Positions 35,639 through 45,292 are shown, counted from the first letter of the stretch. The stretch: 59,324 nt of DNA from JBALVO01 sp036961445 (GCA_036961445.1 JBALVO010000009.1:1-59324), one strand, 5' to 3'. Notes: generated from the letters alone by a model not told the origin. Program-made: numbers and translations.

Positions 35639-36748
35639 TTAGTTGGAATCGCGTGGCAAGTGAGTAAAAAAGTCTTGCAGCCAGCTTTCCCACTGAGCCG
35701 GACGTTGGGCCTGCACGGCCTGGCCCATGCTGAACTCCATGATGCTATGGCCATCGGAATGTGCGCGCGGCAGGGGCAGCAAAAACACCTTATGTCGTTC
35801 GCTCCAGTCGCAGGCGTATTCTACCAATCGCGACGGGTCGCATGGTACCTGCAGGTGAAAGAGGTTGGTTGGAGGTTGCAGTGGCAATGTTGCGACACCG
35901 TCAAACTGGTTAAGATATGCCGCCAGCCAGCTCGCAGACCGGATGCACTCTGGCATGGCTGCCAGATTTCTTTCCATGCCAGCTCTGGCCGACAGTACAT
36001 AGGGGTAAAGTGCATAGAGGTTGCCGCCGGCGCGACGAATCCAGATGCGTGCAGATGCAATAAAATCAGCGGAACCTGCCAGCACAGAGCCTGCGATGCC
36101 TCCGATATCCTTGTAAAAACTGACGTATACCGAATCAAATAGCGCAGCAATCTCGGCCATGTCGCGACCGTAATACGCAGGGCATTGCCACAGGCGGGCA
36201 CCATCCATGTGCAAGGCAATACCTTGTTCTCTGGCCCATTGGCTCTGTGCGCTCAGCTGTTGCCAGTTCGGTAGCTGGCCGCCAATCTCCCGCATTGGCA
36301 ACTCCAGGAGTACGGCTGCCAATTTACTATCGACCGATTCAAGATCCGCCAACGTTACCACTCGATCAGGTGCACCCAGTAACACTGAATTCAAACCATA
36401 AAGGGTCTCGTAGGCATTGTGCTCATGTAACTCCAGGTGGCTGCTGGCGTGAAAGCCCACCGACCTGGAGCCAGCCAGGTCGGCCCAGACACGCAGGGCA
36501 ATGCACTGGGCCATAGTGCCGCTGGGCAGAAATACAGCTGACTCCTTACCGAGCAGGGTGGCGATCTCTGTCTCAAACGATTCAATCAACTCACCCTGGC
36601 CGTAATAGTCCTGGCTGTCATACTGCCGGGCTTGCTCACTAATAGCCGCGAGTTGCTCGACCATAGTCATGGGGGGATGACCGGTCAGGCGGTAGTGGCA
36701 GGCGTCACGAGTTTTTTGGTAATGCGCAAGCAACTGGGGAGTTATCAT
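35639..36748 (-). CDS. Threonine-aldolase-like PLP enzyme (beta-eliminating lyase family)
   Basis: A 369-residue fold-type I PLP enzyme. Features are AVFLPSGTMAQCIAL (phosphate-binding), ALHMDGARLWQ (PLP-stacking and Asp that holds the pyridine nitrogen) and the Schiff-base Lys in SFYKDIGGIAGSVLAG (about residue 205). Low-specificity threonine aldolases cleave threonine to glycine and acetaldehyde; this divergent branch may use another beta-hydroxy amino acid. The gene ends 78 bases before the M14 peptidase start on the same strand, so an amino-acid degradation unit is possible but not proven. Confidence 0.9.
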   Translation of the reverse strand: MITPQLLAHYQKTRDACHYRLTGHPPMTMVEQLAAISEQARQYDSQDYYGQGELIESFETEIATLLGKESAVFLPSGTMAQCIALRVWADLAGSRSVGFHASSHLELHEHNAYETLYGLNSVLLGAPDRVVTLADLESVDSKLAAVLLELPMREIGGQLPNWQQLSAQSQWAREQGIALHMDGARLWQCPAYYGRDMAEIAALFDSVYVSFYKDIGGIAGSVLAGSADFIASARIWIRRAGGNLYALYPYVLSARAGMERNLAAMPECIRSASWLAAYLNQFDGVATLPLQPPTNLFHLQVPCDPSRLVEYACDWSERHKVFLLPLPRAHSDGHSIMEFSMGQAVQAQRPAQWESWLQDFFTHLPRDSN

Positions 36749-36799
36749 TGCGTTAGCGTTCCAATATTCTGCAAGTGAGTATTTCGCGGCAATGCCGTG

Positions 36800-38050
36800 C
36801 TAGCGACTGACCTCTGGGTCAAAAGTGATTTTCATTTCCTTAATGCCATTTACAAAATAGTCCCGTACATATTTGACCGGCTCGGCAAACTGCGGGTTAT
36901 GCAATCTCGGTAACAGCTCTTCGAACATAATTTGTAATTCCATACGCGCTAGATGGGCGCCAATACAAAAATGTGTGCCTATTCCAAAAGCGCGGTGCTC
37001 ACGTGACAGGTCCGGCATACGCTGTGAACGGGTAATGTCAAATTTCATGGGTTCTTCAAATACCGTATCATCCAGGTTAACCAGGTGCCAATGCAGTAGC
37101 ACTTTGTCGCCTTCTTTCATTGCCACGCCGGCCACTTCAGTATCTTGCATGACGGTGCGCCGCATGGTCACAAACGCAGGGTTATAGCGCAGCATTTCCT
37201 CGCAGGCACCCGGAATTAGCGCGGGGTCATCTACCAGCATTTGCAGTTGCTCAGGGTGCTCCATCAGCAGTCGCATGCCGTGAGCAGTCACTGAGCGAGT
37301 GCTCTCGTTCCCGGCGGCAATGAGCATCAAAAAGAACAGCTGAAACTCATCCTCGGATAGCTTTTCGTCTTCCACTTCTCCGTCGAGTAAAGCGCCAACA
37401 ATGTTGGTAAGTGGCGTTTCTGCATGTTTTTTTGCCAGTTCACCGGCATATAAATAGATATTGGCGGCAGCCTCCTGGGCAGTTGCGGCGGGGTCGTTAC
37501 CACCGATATCTTCGTCTTCCTGGAACATCATTTGATTGGTCCAGGTAAAGAACTTCGAGCGATCGTCGATGGGAACGCCGCACAGGTCAAGAATAGCCAT
37601 CAGAGGTAATTCTGCCGCTACTTCGGTAATAAACTCGCACTGTCCTTTGGCGGCGACATTATCAATGATTTCCTTAGCATATTTTGCAAACGTGCCATGG
37701 TAGCTCTCAACGGCTTTAGGTGTGAAAGCGTTGCGGGCAATGCGCCGAAATTTACCATGTTTGGGCGGGTCCATATTGACCAGCATCATTGATTGCATGG
37801 CTATAGTTTCGTCATCGTACTCCTGGGGTATGGTGAGGCGCTTTTCGCTGGAGAACAGGGCCGGATTCTTGGCGATGTAATCAACATGTTCCCGTTGCAG
37901 TATCGCCCAGTAAGGTATGCCCGTCAGCGGATCCTGAATTTTAATGATTGGACCATCCGCTTGTTCACGTAATTCCTGCAGTTTGAGATGGTGGCCGCCA
38001 GCGGCATATAGATCAGGGTCTAGCAAATTGGTATAGGGGCATTGGGACAT
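36800..38050 (-). CDS. Cytochrome P450
   Basis: A soluble 416-residue bacterial P450. The I-helix oxygen-activation motif is AAGNESTRS (about residue 245), the ExxR pair is in CEEMLRYN (about 285) and the heme thiolate is Cys362 in FGIGTHFCIGAHLAR. The N-terminal MLVNMDPPKHGKFRRIARNAF is typical of class I enzymes related to CYP125/142 and linalool hydroxylases, which oxidise terpenes or steroid side chains. No ferredoxin or reductase gene is adjacent, so it must borrow electron carriers from elsewhere. Its substrate is unknown. Confidence 0.95.
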   Translation of the reverse strand: MSQCPYTNLLDPDLYAAGGHHLKLQELREQADGPIIKIQDPLTGIPYWAILQREHVDYIAKNPALFSSEKRLTIPQEYDDETIAMQSMMLVNMDPPKHGKFRRIARNAFTPKAVESYHGTFAKYAKEIIDNVAAKGQCEFITEVAAELPLMAILDLCGVPIDDRSKFFTWTNQMMFQEDEDIGGNDPAATAQEAAANIYLYAGELAKKHAETPLTNIVGALLDGEVEDEKLSEDEFQLFFLMLIAAGNESTRSVTAHGMRLLMEHPEQLQMLVDDPALIPGACEEMLRYNPAFVTMRRTVMQDTEVAGVAMKEGDKVLLHWHLVNLDDTVFEEPMKFDITRSQRMPDLSREHRAFGIGTHFCIGAHLARMELQIMFEELLPRLHNPQFAEPVKYVRDYFVNGIKEMKITFDPEVSR

Positions 38051-38252
38051 CAGGGTGGCTCCAGTGGCGAGTGCGTTTTAGTGCGGAATTATAGTATCGT
38101 TACCGTGTTTTTATTAGAGCATTGATAAGCTTATGTAACCAGTATGGTACCGTTTGCCAGCTACCAATAAAGTATACCAAACGATAGTATCTCCTTTTGC
38201 ATGTGGCAGATTGATCAACAGCGTTCTACAAATAGGTAAATCAGGCGTTTGT

Positions 38253-38375
38253 ATGAGTTCATTAACCCGATACGGCAGTACCGCATTGGTTACCGGAGCT
38301 TCTACAGGGATAGGCAAGGCATACGTAAGGGCCATCGCCAAAGATGGTTTGAAGAGGCGGCCTAACAGACACTGA
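38253..38375 (+). pseudogene. N-terminal remnant of a short-chain dehydrogenase/reductase
   Basis: The frame reads MSSLTRYGSTALVTGAST, then GIGKAYVRAIAKDG, an unmistakable SDR cofactor-binding start (TGxxxGIG), and then runs into RRPNRH and a stop after 40 residues. A whole SDR has about 250 residues. The rest is absent and a different gene starts 56 bases later, so this is a deletion remnant rather than a sequencing frameshift. Confidence 0.75.
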
Positions 38376-38431
38376 GAAAGCAGGGTCTCACTGGGCAACG
38401 GCAATAAATGTCAAAAAAGGTGGCGCACTAG

Positions 38432-39175
38432 ATGTTGAAGAACGTTACCAAGTGGGCAGGTTTGTGCATGTTACCTGTCGCCGCTATTGTTCTGCTAATC
38501 TGGATGCTCATCCCTGCGCCGTTGCAGCGCGATCATCCTAGAGCGCTGCCCTGGGAACTACCGGACTACCGCCTGGCGAACACCCACTGGGAAATTGGCG
38601 CAGATGGGAGGATTTATACGGAAGTAGAACACTTTTTCCTGCGCGATATATCACCAGAAATGATTGCGTGGTTTTATCAGCAACTGCCAATTTCCACCCT
38701 GCAGTACCAGGGGGTGACCTACCCGCTGTATCATATATTCCACCCCACTGAACATGGCACGATACGGGTGCTGGAGGCTGCGCCCAGCGGAGTGTCTGGA
38801 ATGGCTACCGGCGCAATCATTCAGCGGGATGAGTGGTTTGGTCCCTATGACAGCCGCGGCGCAGCGCAGATAGTGGAGCTTTCACCGGCCGGCATGTTTG
38901 CGGTGCCAATGGCTGGCAGCTTGAAGTTGGGGGAGGTGAGGCATATTTTCACGCCGCTTGACGGCGGTACACAATACCGGGTGAAAACGGTGATTGGTTC
39001 CGAGTTGCCGGTGCTTGGCGCGCTGGTCAACTGGTATTTGCGCAATCAGGTGTTTCACCCGAAAATGTTACAGCAATGGCAGCGCCACCAGATAGAGGAA
39101 GTGGCAAGCTTACAGTTTTTCCTGCCGCAGATTTATGCACAGAGAGGGGCTGGCACGCACTTCGTGTTGGACTAG
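38432..39175 (+). CDS. Membrane-anchored DAPG-hydrolase-like (PhlG) domain protein
   Basis: A 247-residue protein with an N-terminal membrane anchor (MLPVAAIVLLIWMLIP) followed by a domain like the phloroglucinol hydrolase PhlG. WELPDYRLANTHW near residue 40 and WQRHQIEEVASLQFFLPQIY near 220 match the family; in PhlG the equivalent His and Glu help bind zinc. PhlG cleaves a C-C bond of 2,4-diacetylphloroglucinol, but no phl biosynthesis genes are here, so this homologue probably acts on another aryl ketone or polyketide. It follows the SDR remnant on the same strand. Confidence 0.75.
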   Translation: MLKNVTKWAGLCMLPVAAIVLLIWMLIPAPLQRDHPRALPWELPDYRLANTHWEIGADGRIYTEVEHFFLRDISPEMIAWFYQQLPISTLQYQGVTYPLYHIFHPTEHGTIRVLEAAPSGVSGMATGAIIQRDEWFGPYDSRGAAQIVELSPAGMFAVPMAGSLKLGEVRHIFTPLDGGTQYRVKTVIGSELPVLGALVNWYLRNQVFHPKMLQQWQRHQIEEVASLQFFLPQIYAQRGAGTHFVLD

Positions 39176-39298
39176 TGCACACAGGGTCCAGCTGGCGCCG
39201 CATTGACTGTGTCATAGATTGGGTTAAAATCCGGACAGATCTTGAACGACGATGTCGCACGGCAGATGATGCTAACGCTAAACAGAGGTAATAATAAA

Positions 39299-40654
39299 AT
39301 GGGAAAGAATCTATCCATGCTGGCAGTAAAAATCAGTCACACCCGTGTGTTGACCACGCTTGTGGCAACACTGGTCACATTGTTATTTGTGTCCACCAAC
39401 GCAAGCGCCGGCCCGCGTGGCCTCAATCAGGGCGCTTTTGACGAGCTAACTGAGTCCGGGGTTTTCAAATACCTGGATCAATTCTCCCCGGTGTCGTCAG
39501 AAGGTTCTGGTGATGGCTGGACAAAACATACCTTTGACAGTGACGATGGCAATGGCCCCATTTGTATTACTGGCACCGATTACTCGGTGTATAGCAGAGA
39601 GGGTAACTCGAAAAAGCTGCTGGTCTTCCTGCAGGGCGGTGGCGCCTGCTGGCAGGGTTTCTATAACTGCAATTTTCTGGCCGAGGATCAGGCGCCGCCT
39701 CCAGTGGGGCCTTATCCCGGAGTATTTGACGCCAGCAACCGCGACAACCCCTTCAGGGACTACTCGGTCGTCTATATGCCCTACTGTGACGGGTCCGGCT
39801 TTGGTGGTGACAACGATATTGCGGACGCCGGCTGGGAATCAGCAACTGGATCGCCATTGCGCTACCAGCGCGGCGTTCGCAATGTGAGCGCCGGCATGGA
39901 CGTGGCGGGAAAACTCTTCCCGAAGGCTAAAAAGGTTACGGTGATGGGACATAGCGCCGGGGGTGTCGGGGTAGCCGCGTTTGCGCCGTTTCTGGCTCGG
40001 TATGTGTTCGGTAACAAAACACAGCTCACCGTCTATAACGACGCTGGACCAATCGCGGTCAATCTGGGAGCCGAAGGAACCACCCCTGGGCAGGGTGATG
40101 CCCCGTTTTTCGGGTGTATTGATAGCGCGGGGCTGCTGGATTTCTCCTGCGTATCAGTCCTTTTTCGGGCGAATGATTGGCAATTCGCGAAGTTCTACCC
40201 TGCCAGCTGCATCGAAAGCGGCCGTTGTAATGCTTTCGGCCAACAAACGGGCATTATTGACTGGCGTCTGGAGAATGACGTGACTATTCGCGAGGCGTTC
40301 TACGAGACAGATTCCGATGGCACTAATCGATTTTTTGCGCAGGGTGATGGCACACTGATGGATCCACAGTTGTACCGGGAGTTAATTCTCACCGAGCACG
40401 GTGCATTGCACGACGCGTACCCGGGTCGCTATAAGCGCTTTATTGTCAGCGCCGATGATACCCACGGAGCAGTCCAGACCACAGCTTCGAGTAACTGCTT
40501 TCCCGAGGCGCAGCCCTTGTTGTTTTACACCCAAAAGGCCAATGGGCGCTCACTCAACGAGTGGACCGCAGCATTTATCAAGGTCAGCAGGCGTCCCACA
40601 AAACAGGGCTGGAAAGACATCGTCGAAGACTATGTCTCGGTGGAAGACTGCTAA
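39299..40654 (+). CDS. Exported pectinacetylesterase-like hydrolase
   Basis: About 450 residues. A signal peptide (basic start, then TLVATLVTLLFVSTNASA) precedes an alpha/beta-hydrolase domain. LVFLQGGGACWQGFYNC and the nucleophile motif VMGHSAGGVG (about residue 220) match the pectinacetylesterase/Notum family; paired cysteines suggest disulfides in the envelope. Notum-type enzymes remove acetyl or acyl groups from polysaccharides or proteins. ATG 39299 is chosen because AGAGGT lies nine to ten bases upstream; the frame is open for 19 codons before it. No polysaccharide cluster is nearby, so the substrate is unclear. Confidence 0.85.
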   Translation: MGKNLSMLAVKISHTRVLTTLVATLVTLLFVSTNASAGPRGLNQGAFDELTESGVFKYLDQFSPVSSEGSGDGWTKHTFDSDDGNGPICITGTDYSVYSREGNSKKLLVFLQGGGACWQGFYNCNFLAEDQAPPPVGPYPGVFDASNRDNPFRDYSVVYMPYCDGSGFGGDNDIADAGWESATGSPLRYQRGVRNVSAGMDVAGKLFPKAKKVTVMGHSAGGVGVAAFAPFLARYVFGNKTQLTVYNDAGPIAVNLGAEGTTPGQGDAPFFGCIDSAGLLDFSCVSVLFRANDWQFAKFYPASCIESGRCNAFGQQTGIIDWRLENDVTIREAFYETDSDGTNRFFAQGDGTLMDPQLYRELILTEHGALHDAYPGRYKRFIVSADDTHGAVQTTASSNCFPEAQPLLFYTQKANGRSLNEWTAAFIKVSRRPTKQGWKDIVEDYVSVEDC

Positions 40655-40718
40655 CGCTTATTTGAGCTGATGCGCGACTGGCCCATGAGATCGGTGTTTT
40701 TCCCCATTGTTCTCAAGG

Positions 40719-42461
40719 TCAGCTGGCGATAGAAACCTGCTCTACCTGTTGCGGCCCACGTATCAGCCCGCCGGGCCGGGCAGCGGTCACTGCACCGCTT
40801 TTGAAGGTCACCTGACCCGATTTAATGGTGTAGTCGTAGCCTTCGGCCTTTTGCAGCAGACGCTTGCCGCCTGCGGGTAAATCGAATGCCAGCCAGGGCT
40901 TGCCCAGCTTTATTTTGTCCAGGTCGATTATGTTGATATCTGCCAGATAACCAGGTTTTAACACGCCGCGATCATTCAGGCCGTAGAGTCTGGCGGTGTC
41001 TTTGCATTGCCTCTTGATAGCGTTTTCCAGGGTGATCGTGCCGCGGCTCCGGTCGCGCACCCAGTGCTCCAGCATGAAGGTGGGCGATGCGGCATCGCAG
41101 ATGGTGCCACAGTGTGCACCGCCGTCAGACAGGGAGTTAACGGTATCATCGCGTTGCTGTAACGGCACCAGGAAATCCAGGTTGCCATCCAGGTAGTTGA
41201 GAATGGGCAGATAAACAAAGCCGGTACCATGCTCTTCCATCATCAGATCATAGGTGTACTCAGCTGCAGCTTTTCCGGCTGCCTTGGCACGCGCTGCGAT
41301 GCTCTCGTTGACCTGCGGCTCGTAGTTAAAGTCTTCGTCCATCTCGAACTGATTGCCCCAGCCCTGGGTGATGACCGTAAAGATAGGGATGAGGTCGGGG
41401 TGCTCCGGTGTCACACTGGTCTCGCTGAGCATTTGCGCCTTGAAATCGGGATCGCAAAGCCGGGCGTACTGCTGTTCCCACGTCAGGTCGGCTATGGCCG
41501 TCCAGCTAGGATGTCGAACAAAGGGGTGGATCGTTCCGCGCCAGGCCATCACGATGCCGTTACCTCGCAGTGCCAGTTGCGCAACAATATTGGCACCCTG
41601 CGCGTTCTGCTTCTCCATTTCTGCGATCTGTTGATCCAGTGGCATCGCTTTGGCCAGTGATTGCAGTGCGGCAAAGGTAACGGGAAGGCCGGTCTCACGA
41701 CTCAGCGCGCCCATCCACTCAAACTCATTCCACTGGGGTTCCAGATCAGAGGCTATTTCAAAAACGCCATGTCCGACGCGACCCATGGCGCGGCCTATCC
41801 CGATGAGCTCCTCTTTGGTGGCAGACGTTCCAGGGACCAGTTCGCCGTCGATAGAGCGGTGCAGTATGGTTCTGGAGCTGGAGAAGCCCAGCGCGCCGGA
41901 AATTAAACCGTCTTCTACAATCGCTGACATCTGGGCGATTTCGTCTTCGGTGGGAGGTTCGTCTCTGGCACCACGTTCTCCCATGACATAGGCGCGAACA
42001 GGTCCATGGGGGACATGTGTTGCCACGTCCACGGTGCGCGGTAATGCCTCCAGCGCATCCATATACTCGGGAAAACTTTCCCAGTTCCACTGCAGGCCTT
42101 CGGCAAGTGCGGTGCCCGGAATGTCCTCTACTCCCTCCATCAGTCCAATCAACCAGTCGTGTTTATCGGGTTTGGCGGGCGCAAAGCCGACGCCGCAATT
42201 ACCCATCACCACGGTGGTGACACCGTGCCAGCTGGAGGGCGCCATCTCATCATCCCAGGTGGCCTGGCCGTCATAATGGGTATGAATATCGACAAAACCC
42301 GGCGCTACGATCTTGCCGCCAGCATCGATTTCCTGGCGACCTGCCTGGGAGACAGTGCCTACAGCAGATATTCGGTCGCCATCGATAGCGATGTCGCCTG
42401 TGTAGGAATCCGCCCCCGTACCATCTACCAGCTTCCCGTTTCTAATCACCAGGTCATGCAT
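40719..42461 (-). CDS. D-aminoacylase / N-acyl-D-amino-acid deacylase family amidohydrolase
   Basis: A 580-residue TIM-barrel amidohydrolase. Metal ligands are the His pair in DIHTHYDGQATWDD (about residues 60-62); GVTTVVMGNCGVGFAP is the signature of the D-aminoacylase/dihydropyrimidinase-like group. The C-terminal ARLYGLNDRGVLKPGYLADINIID is also typical. Characterised members deacylate N-acyl-D-amino acids, but this long branch is often annotated without a known substrate. It follows the Baeyer-Villiger monooxygenase gene by 51 bases on the same strand and is probably co-transcribed, so it may act on a product in the same degradation route. Confidence 0.9.
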   Translation of the reverse strand: MHDLVIRNGKLVDGTGADSYTGDIAIDGDRISAVGTVSQAGRQEIDAGGKIVAPGFVDIHTHYDGQATWDDEMAPSSWHGVTTVVMGNCGVGFAPAKPDKHDWLIGLMEGVEDIPGTALAEGLQWNWESFPEYMDALEALPRTVDVATHVPHGPVRAYVMGERGARDEPPTEDEIAQMSAIVEDGLISGALGFSSSRTILHRSIDGELVPGTSATKEELIGIGRAMGRVGHGVFEIASDLEPQWNEFEWMGALSRETGLPVTFAALQSLAKAMPLDQQIAEMEKQNAQGANIVAQLALRGNGIVMAWRGTIHPFVRHPSWTAIADLTWEQQYARLCDPDFKAQMLSETSVTPEHPDLIPIFTVITQGWGNQFEMDEDFNYEPQVNESIAARAKAAGKAAAEYTYDLMMEEHGTGFVYLPILNYLDGNLDFLVPLQQRDDTVNSLSDGGAHCGTICDAASPTFMLEHWVRDRSRGTITLENAIKRQCKDTARLYGLNDRGVLKPGYLADINIIDLDKIKLGKPWLAFDLPAGGKRLLQKAEGYDYTIKSGQVTFKSGAVTAARPGGLIRGPQQVEQVSIAS

Positions 42462-42512
42462 AATTATCTCCTTTACGTATTAGAGTGTTGCTTTTATCGC
42501 GTTGGCCGCGCG

Positions 42513-44429
42513 CTAGCTCAACAGAAAATCGTTGGGGTCGGGGGCAAGCGTCTGCTGCCACCACTCGCCGTGAGTGCCGGGCCAGTTCTGGGTAACCCGA
42601 CCGGCACTGTTTTTGTACCAGCTGCTAACAGCGGGGGCACCCCATGCACGCTGGCTATTGAGCGCATCAATGCGCTGGTTGTAGGCGTCCATCACGTCTT
42701 TTCGACATTCTATAGTGTGCAGGCTATTTTCCAGCTGTAGTTTTAAGCAACCCATTACATAGCGCATCTGGCACTCGACCATAAAGACGATACTTGCGCC
42801 AACAACGATATTGGAGTTGGGGCCATACAGGCAGTAAAAATTAGGAAAGTCGGGGATGACCATTCCCTTGTACGCTTTGGGATTGCCACCCCAGTGGCTA
42901 ACAAGGTCAACACCATTACGACCGATAACCTGCATGGGAATGAGGAACTGGTCGGCCTTGAACCCGGTACCGTAGATGATGACATCCGCTGCGTGCAAAG
43001 TGCCATCTGCGGTGAGCACACCTTCTGGCACTACTTTGGCAATGCTTTGGGTAAGCAACTGTACGTTGTTACGCGTTAGAGCCGAGATCCAGGAGCCGTC
43101 ATCCAGTACCGGCCGCTTACCTCCAGGCGGATAGTCGGGAATCAATTTCGCCAACAGCGCTTTGTCATCACCGGCCTGTTCGGCAAGTGACTCGATCATA
43201 GCCTCGCGCAGCATCTCGTTGCCCTCACCAATGGTACCCGGAGGGCCTTGCCAGTCAGGCTCCGAAAACATGAGTGGCAGCAGGCCATCCACCGCTAAAG
43301 TGCGGAACAAGAAAAAACGATACCAGCGCGCGTAAAATGGCACCTCCTGAAAAAGCCAAAGCTCTTCAGGTGTCATGGGTTGGTGATACGTTTCTGTGGG
43401 TAACAGCCAGGGTGCGGAGCGCTGGAAGACCTTCAGGTCTCCACATTGAGGTGCTATCTTTGGTACGAATTGCGCCGCGCTGCAACCGGTACCAATAACG
43501 ATGACTCGTTTGCCTTCAAGCTGGTGCTTATGTTCCCAGCGTGCTGAGTGGAAAGAGATTCCCGCAAAAGAGTCCAGACCTTCGATGTCGGGCATTTTGG
43601 GGCTGTTCAGTTGGCCTACGGCACTGATCACGGTGTCCGCGGTCAGTGTCTTACGCGCGCCGTCGCTTTCGATCTCAACTACCCATCGTTTGTCGGTTTC
43701 ATTGAAAGTAGCACTGTGTACCGGCGAGTTAAGACGCACGTGTTGTCGCAGCTCGTACTTGTCGATGACATGATTAAAATACGCGTTTAGCTCAGCACTA
43801 CCGGAAAAGTGTCCGGACCACTCAAGGTTTGGTTCAAAGATGTAATTGTATAAATGATTGGCGGAGTCTACCTGGCAGCCGGGATAGGTGTTTTCATACC
43901 AGGTGCCAGTCATTTCGGCATTTTTCTCCAGCATCAAGAATGGAATTCCTTGCTGCTGCAGGCGAATCGCCGCCAGAATGCCGGACATGCCTGTGCCTAT
44001 AATCAACACCTTGAAATCGTCTGCCATGGTGCTGGTATCAATCGCTACCTGGCGCGTATCCTGGGCATATAAATTGAGCTCTTCACGGAGAAACGGGACT
44101 TGCTCGGGCATTATTGCCGTGCCCGTAATGTAGTTCATAGCGGCAGTAACATCTTCTTCACTGGGCTCGGTTAGCGTCGGGTAACCGCTATCACGGTATT
44201 TCGTCAGGGCGGCGAAAGCCAGTTTGCGGGCCAGTTGGCGGTCGGGTTCTGTGAGTCCGTCTTCGTCTTCGGCGAACATGACAAATTCGGGTTGTACCTG
44301 AGCAAAATGATCGCGATTGCCATTTAGATGCATCAAGGCCGCCATCAGTGCCGGTATATTAGCGCTGTTCAGTGCATCAGTGATCTGCTCGTCACTTGCT
44401 GCAGATAAGGGGGCTTGCCAATCAATCAT
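42513..44429 (-). CDS. Baeyer-Villiger monooxygenase, 4-hydroxyacetophenone monooxygenase-like
   Basis: A 638-residue flavoprotein monooxygenase. FAD motif GTGMSGILAAIRLQQ (about residue 150), the NADPH motif IGTGCSAAQFVPKI and the Baeyer-Villiger fingerprint FxGxxxHxxxW (FAGISFHSARW, about 290) are all present. The ~130-residue N-terminal helical extension and the total length match HapE-type enzymes, which turn aryl ketones into esters, and steroid or cyclic ketone monooxygenases of the same branch. Substrate cannot be fixed from sequence. It heads the two-gene unit with the amidohydrolase. Confidence 0.92.
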   Translation of the reverse strand: MIDWQAPLSAASDEQITDALNSANIPALMAALMHLNGNRDHFAQVQPEFVMFAEDEDGLTEPDRQLARKLAFAALTKYRDSGYPTLTEPSEEDVTAAMNYITGTAIMPEQVPFLREELNLYAQDTRQVAIDTSTMADDFKVLIIGTGMSGILAAIRLQQQGIPFLMLEKNAEMTGTWYENTYPGCQVDSANHLYNYIFEPNLEWSGHFSGSAELNAYFNHVIDKYELRQHVRLNSPVHSATFNETDKRWVVEIESDGARKTLTADTVISAVGQLNSPKMPDIEGLDSFAGISFHSARWEHKHQLEGKRVIVIGTGCSAAQFVPKIAPQCGDLKVFQRSAPWLLPTETYHQPMTPEELWLFQEVPFYARWYRFFLFRTLAVDGLLPLMFSEPDWQGPPGTIGEGNEMLREAMIESLAEQAGDDKALLAKLIPDYPPGGKRPVLDDGSWISALTRNNVQLLTQSIAKVVPEGVLTADGTLHAADVIIYGTGFKADQFLIPMQVIGRNGVDLVSHWGGNPKAYKGMVIPDFPNFYCLYGPNSNIVVGASIVFMVECQMRYVMGCLKLQLENSLHTIECRKDVMDAYNQRIDALNSQRAWGAPAVSSWYKNSAGRVTQNWPGTHGEWWQQTLAPDPNDFLLS

Positions 44430-44628
44430 TTTATTTACTCTCTGGTTTGGGCGATTAATGCCTTGCTCGCGCTAGCCTATAGCATAGTCGGGTTTGTGCC
44501 TGGAGGCCATGACTGAACCGCCCCCGCCTGCACGTCGAGCACCCCTGCCGTGTTTGCCTGGGAACAGCTCGCGTGGTTTGTTGAACGTTGGATGTGGCTG
44601 GCCAGTGTTCACATACGCCTGTTATCCA

Positions 44629-45168
44629 CTACTGGAGTTGGCTGATAATTTTGTAAAGTTCAGCGTACTCATTGTACCTGGGTACAAACCCTGGAGCGTC
44701 ATTGGCCAATCGCTCCAGCAGTGAATAGTGGTGCCACGCGATAGCGGCTACCTCGGCGGCCTGTAGGCATAGTTCATGATCTGCAATATCTTTGTGAATC
44801 AGATAGATATGCTGAAAAACGCACTCGTGCAAGCCCATGCTATGCAGTTCTGTTTTAAGCGTGAACAACGGATTGGTTGCCGCTGTCGATATGGTGAGGC
44901 CGAGCTCTTCAAATGCCTCACGCTTAAGGGTTTGTATAAGGGAGTCTTCACCAACCATATGCCCTGCGGCGCTCACATCCCACAGGCCCGGATGAAGTTC
45001 AGCACTGGCAGATCGTTTCTGGAAAAGTAATTCATTGGAAGAATTCATTACCCACAAGTGCACGGTCCCATGCCAGTCTCCGTCACGGTGCACCTCCCCA
45101 CGTGGTTTAAAACTGCGGGTCGGCTTCCCTGCAGGGGTATAGATTCGCAACCGTTCATTTTTTGCCAT
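44629..45168 (-). CDS. NUDIX hydrolase (isopentenyl-diphosphate-isomerase-like)
   Basis: About 179 residues. The NUDIX box is recognisable in GHMVGEDSLIQTLKREAFEELGL (positions about 75-97), although the first acid of the G-x5-E part aligns as Asp, while REAFEELG is intact. The region DVSAAGHM and the N-terminal RIYTPAGKPTRSFKPRGEVHRDGDW match the YfcD/Idi-like group, which hydrolyses nucleotide or isoprenoid diphosphates. ATG 45168 (MAKNERLRIYT) fits relatives better than the in-frame ATG at 45228. Metal-dependent cytoplasmic enzyme; substrate unknown. Confidence 0.87.
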   Translation of the reverse strand: MAKNERLRIYTPAGKPTRSFKPRGEVHRDGDWHGTVHLWVMNSSNELLFQKRSASAELHPGLWDVSAAGHMVGEDSLIQTLKREAFEELGLTISTAATNPLFTLKTELHSMGLHECVFQHIYLIHKDIADHELCLQAAEVAAIAWHHYSLLERLANDAPGFVPRYNEYAELYKIISQLQ

Positions 45169-45245
45169 GGCGTACGCTGTATAAAGAGCATGGTATCGAT
45201 AGTAAACGTAGTGTAATTGCGCGAACATGCATAGCTTTATATTCC

Positions 45246-45292
45246 GTTGGCATTCCCGCTTTTGCCGGATTCACGCGGCGCTGGATTCCACA
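45246..45292. repeat. Partial copy of an IPAFAG-type intergenic repeat
   Basis: The stretch around GGCATTCCCGCTTTTGCCGG and CTGGATTCC is like the very widespread bacterial hairpin repeat with ATTCCCGC...GCGGGAAT arms. Read in one frame it gives GIPAFAGFTRRWIP, the familiar translation of such repeats. The arms are imperfect, so this is a decayed copy lying between the divergent NUDIX and proline iminopeptidase genes. Confidence 0.55.
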
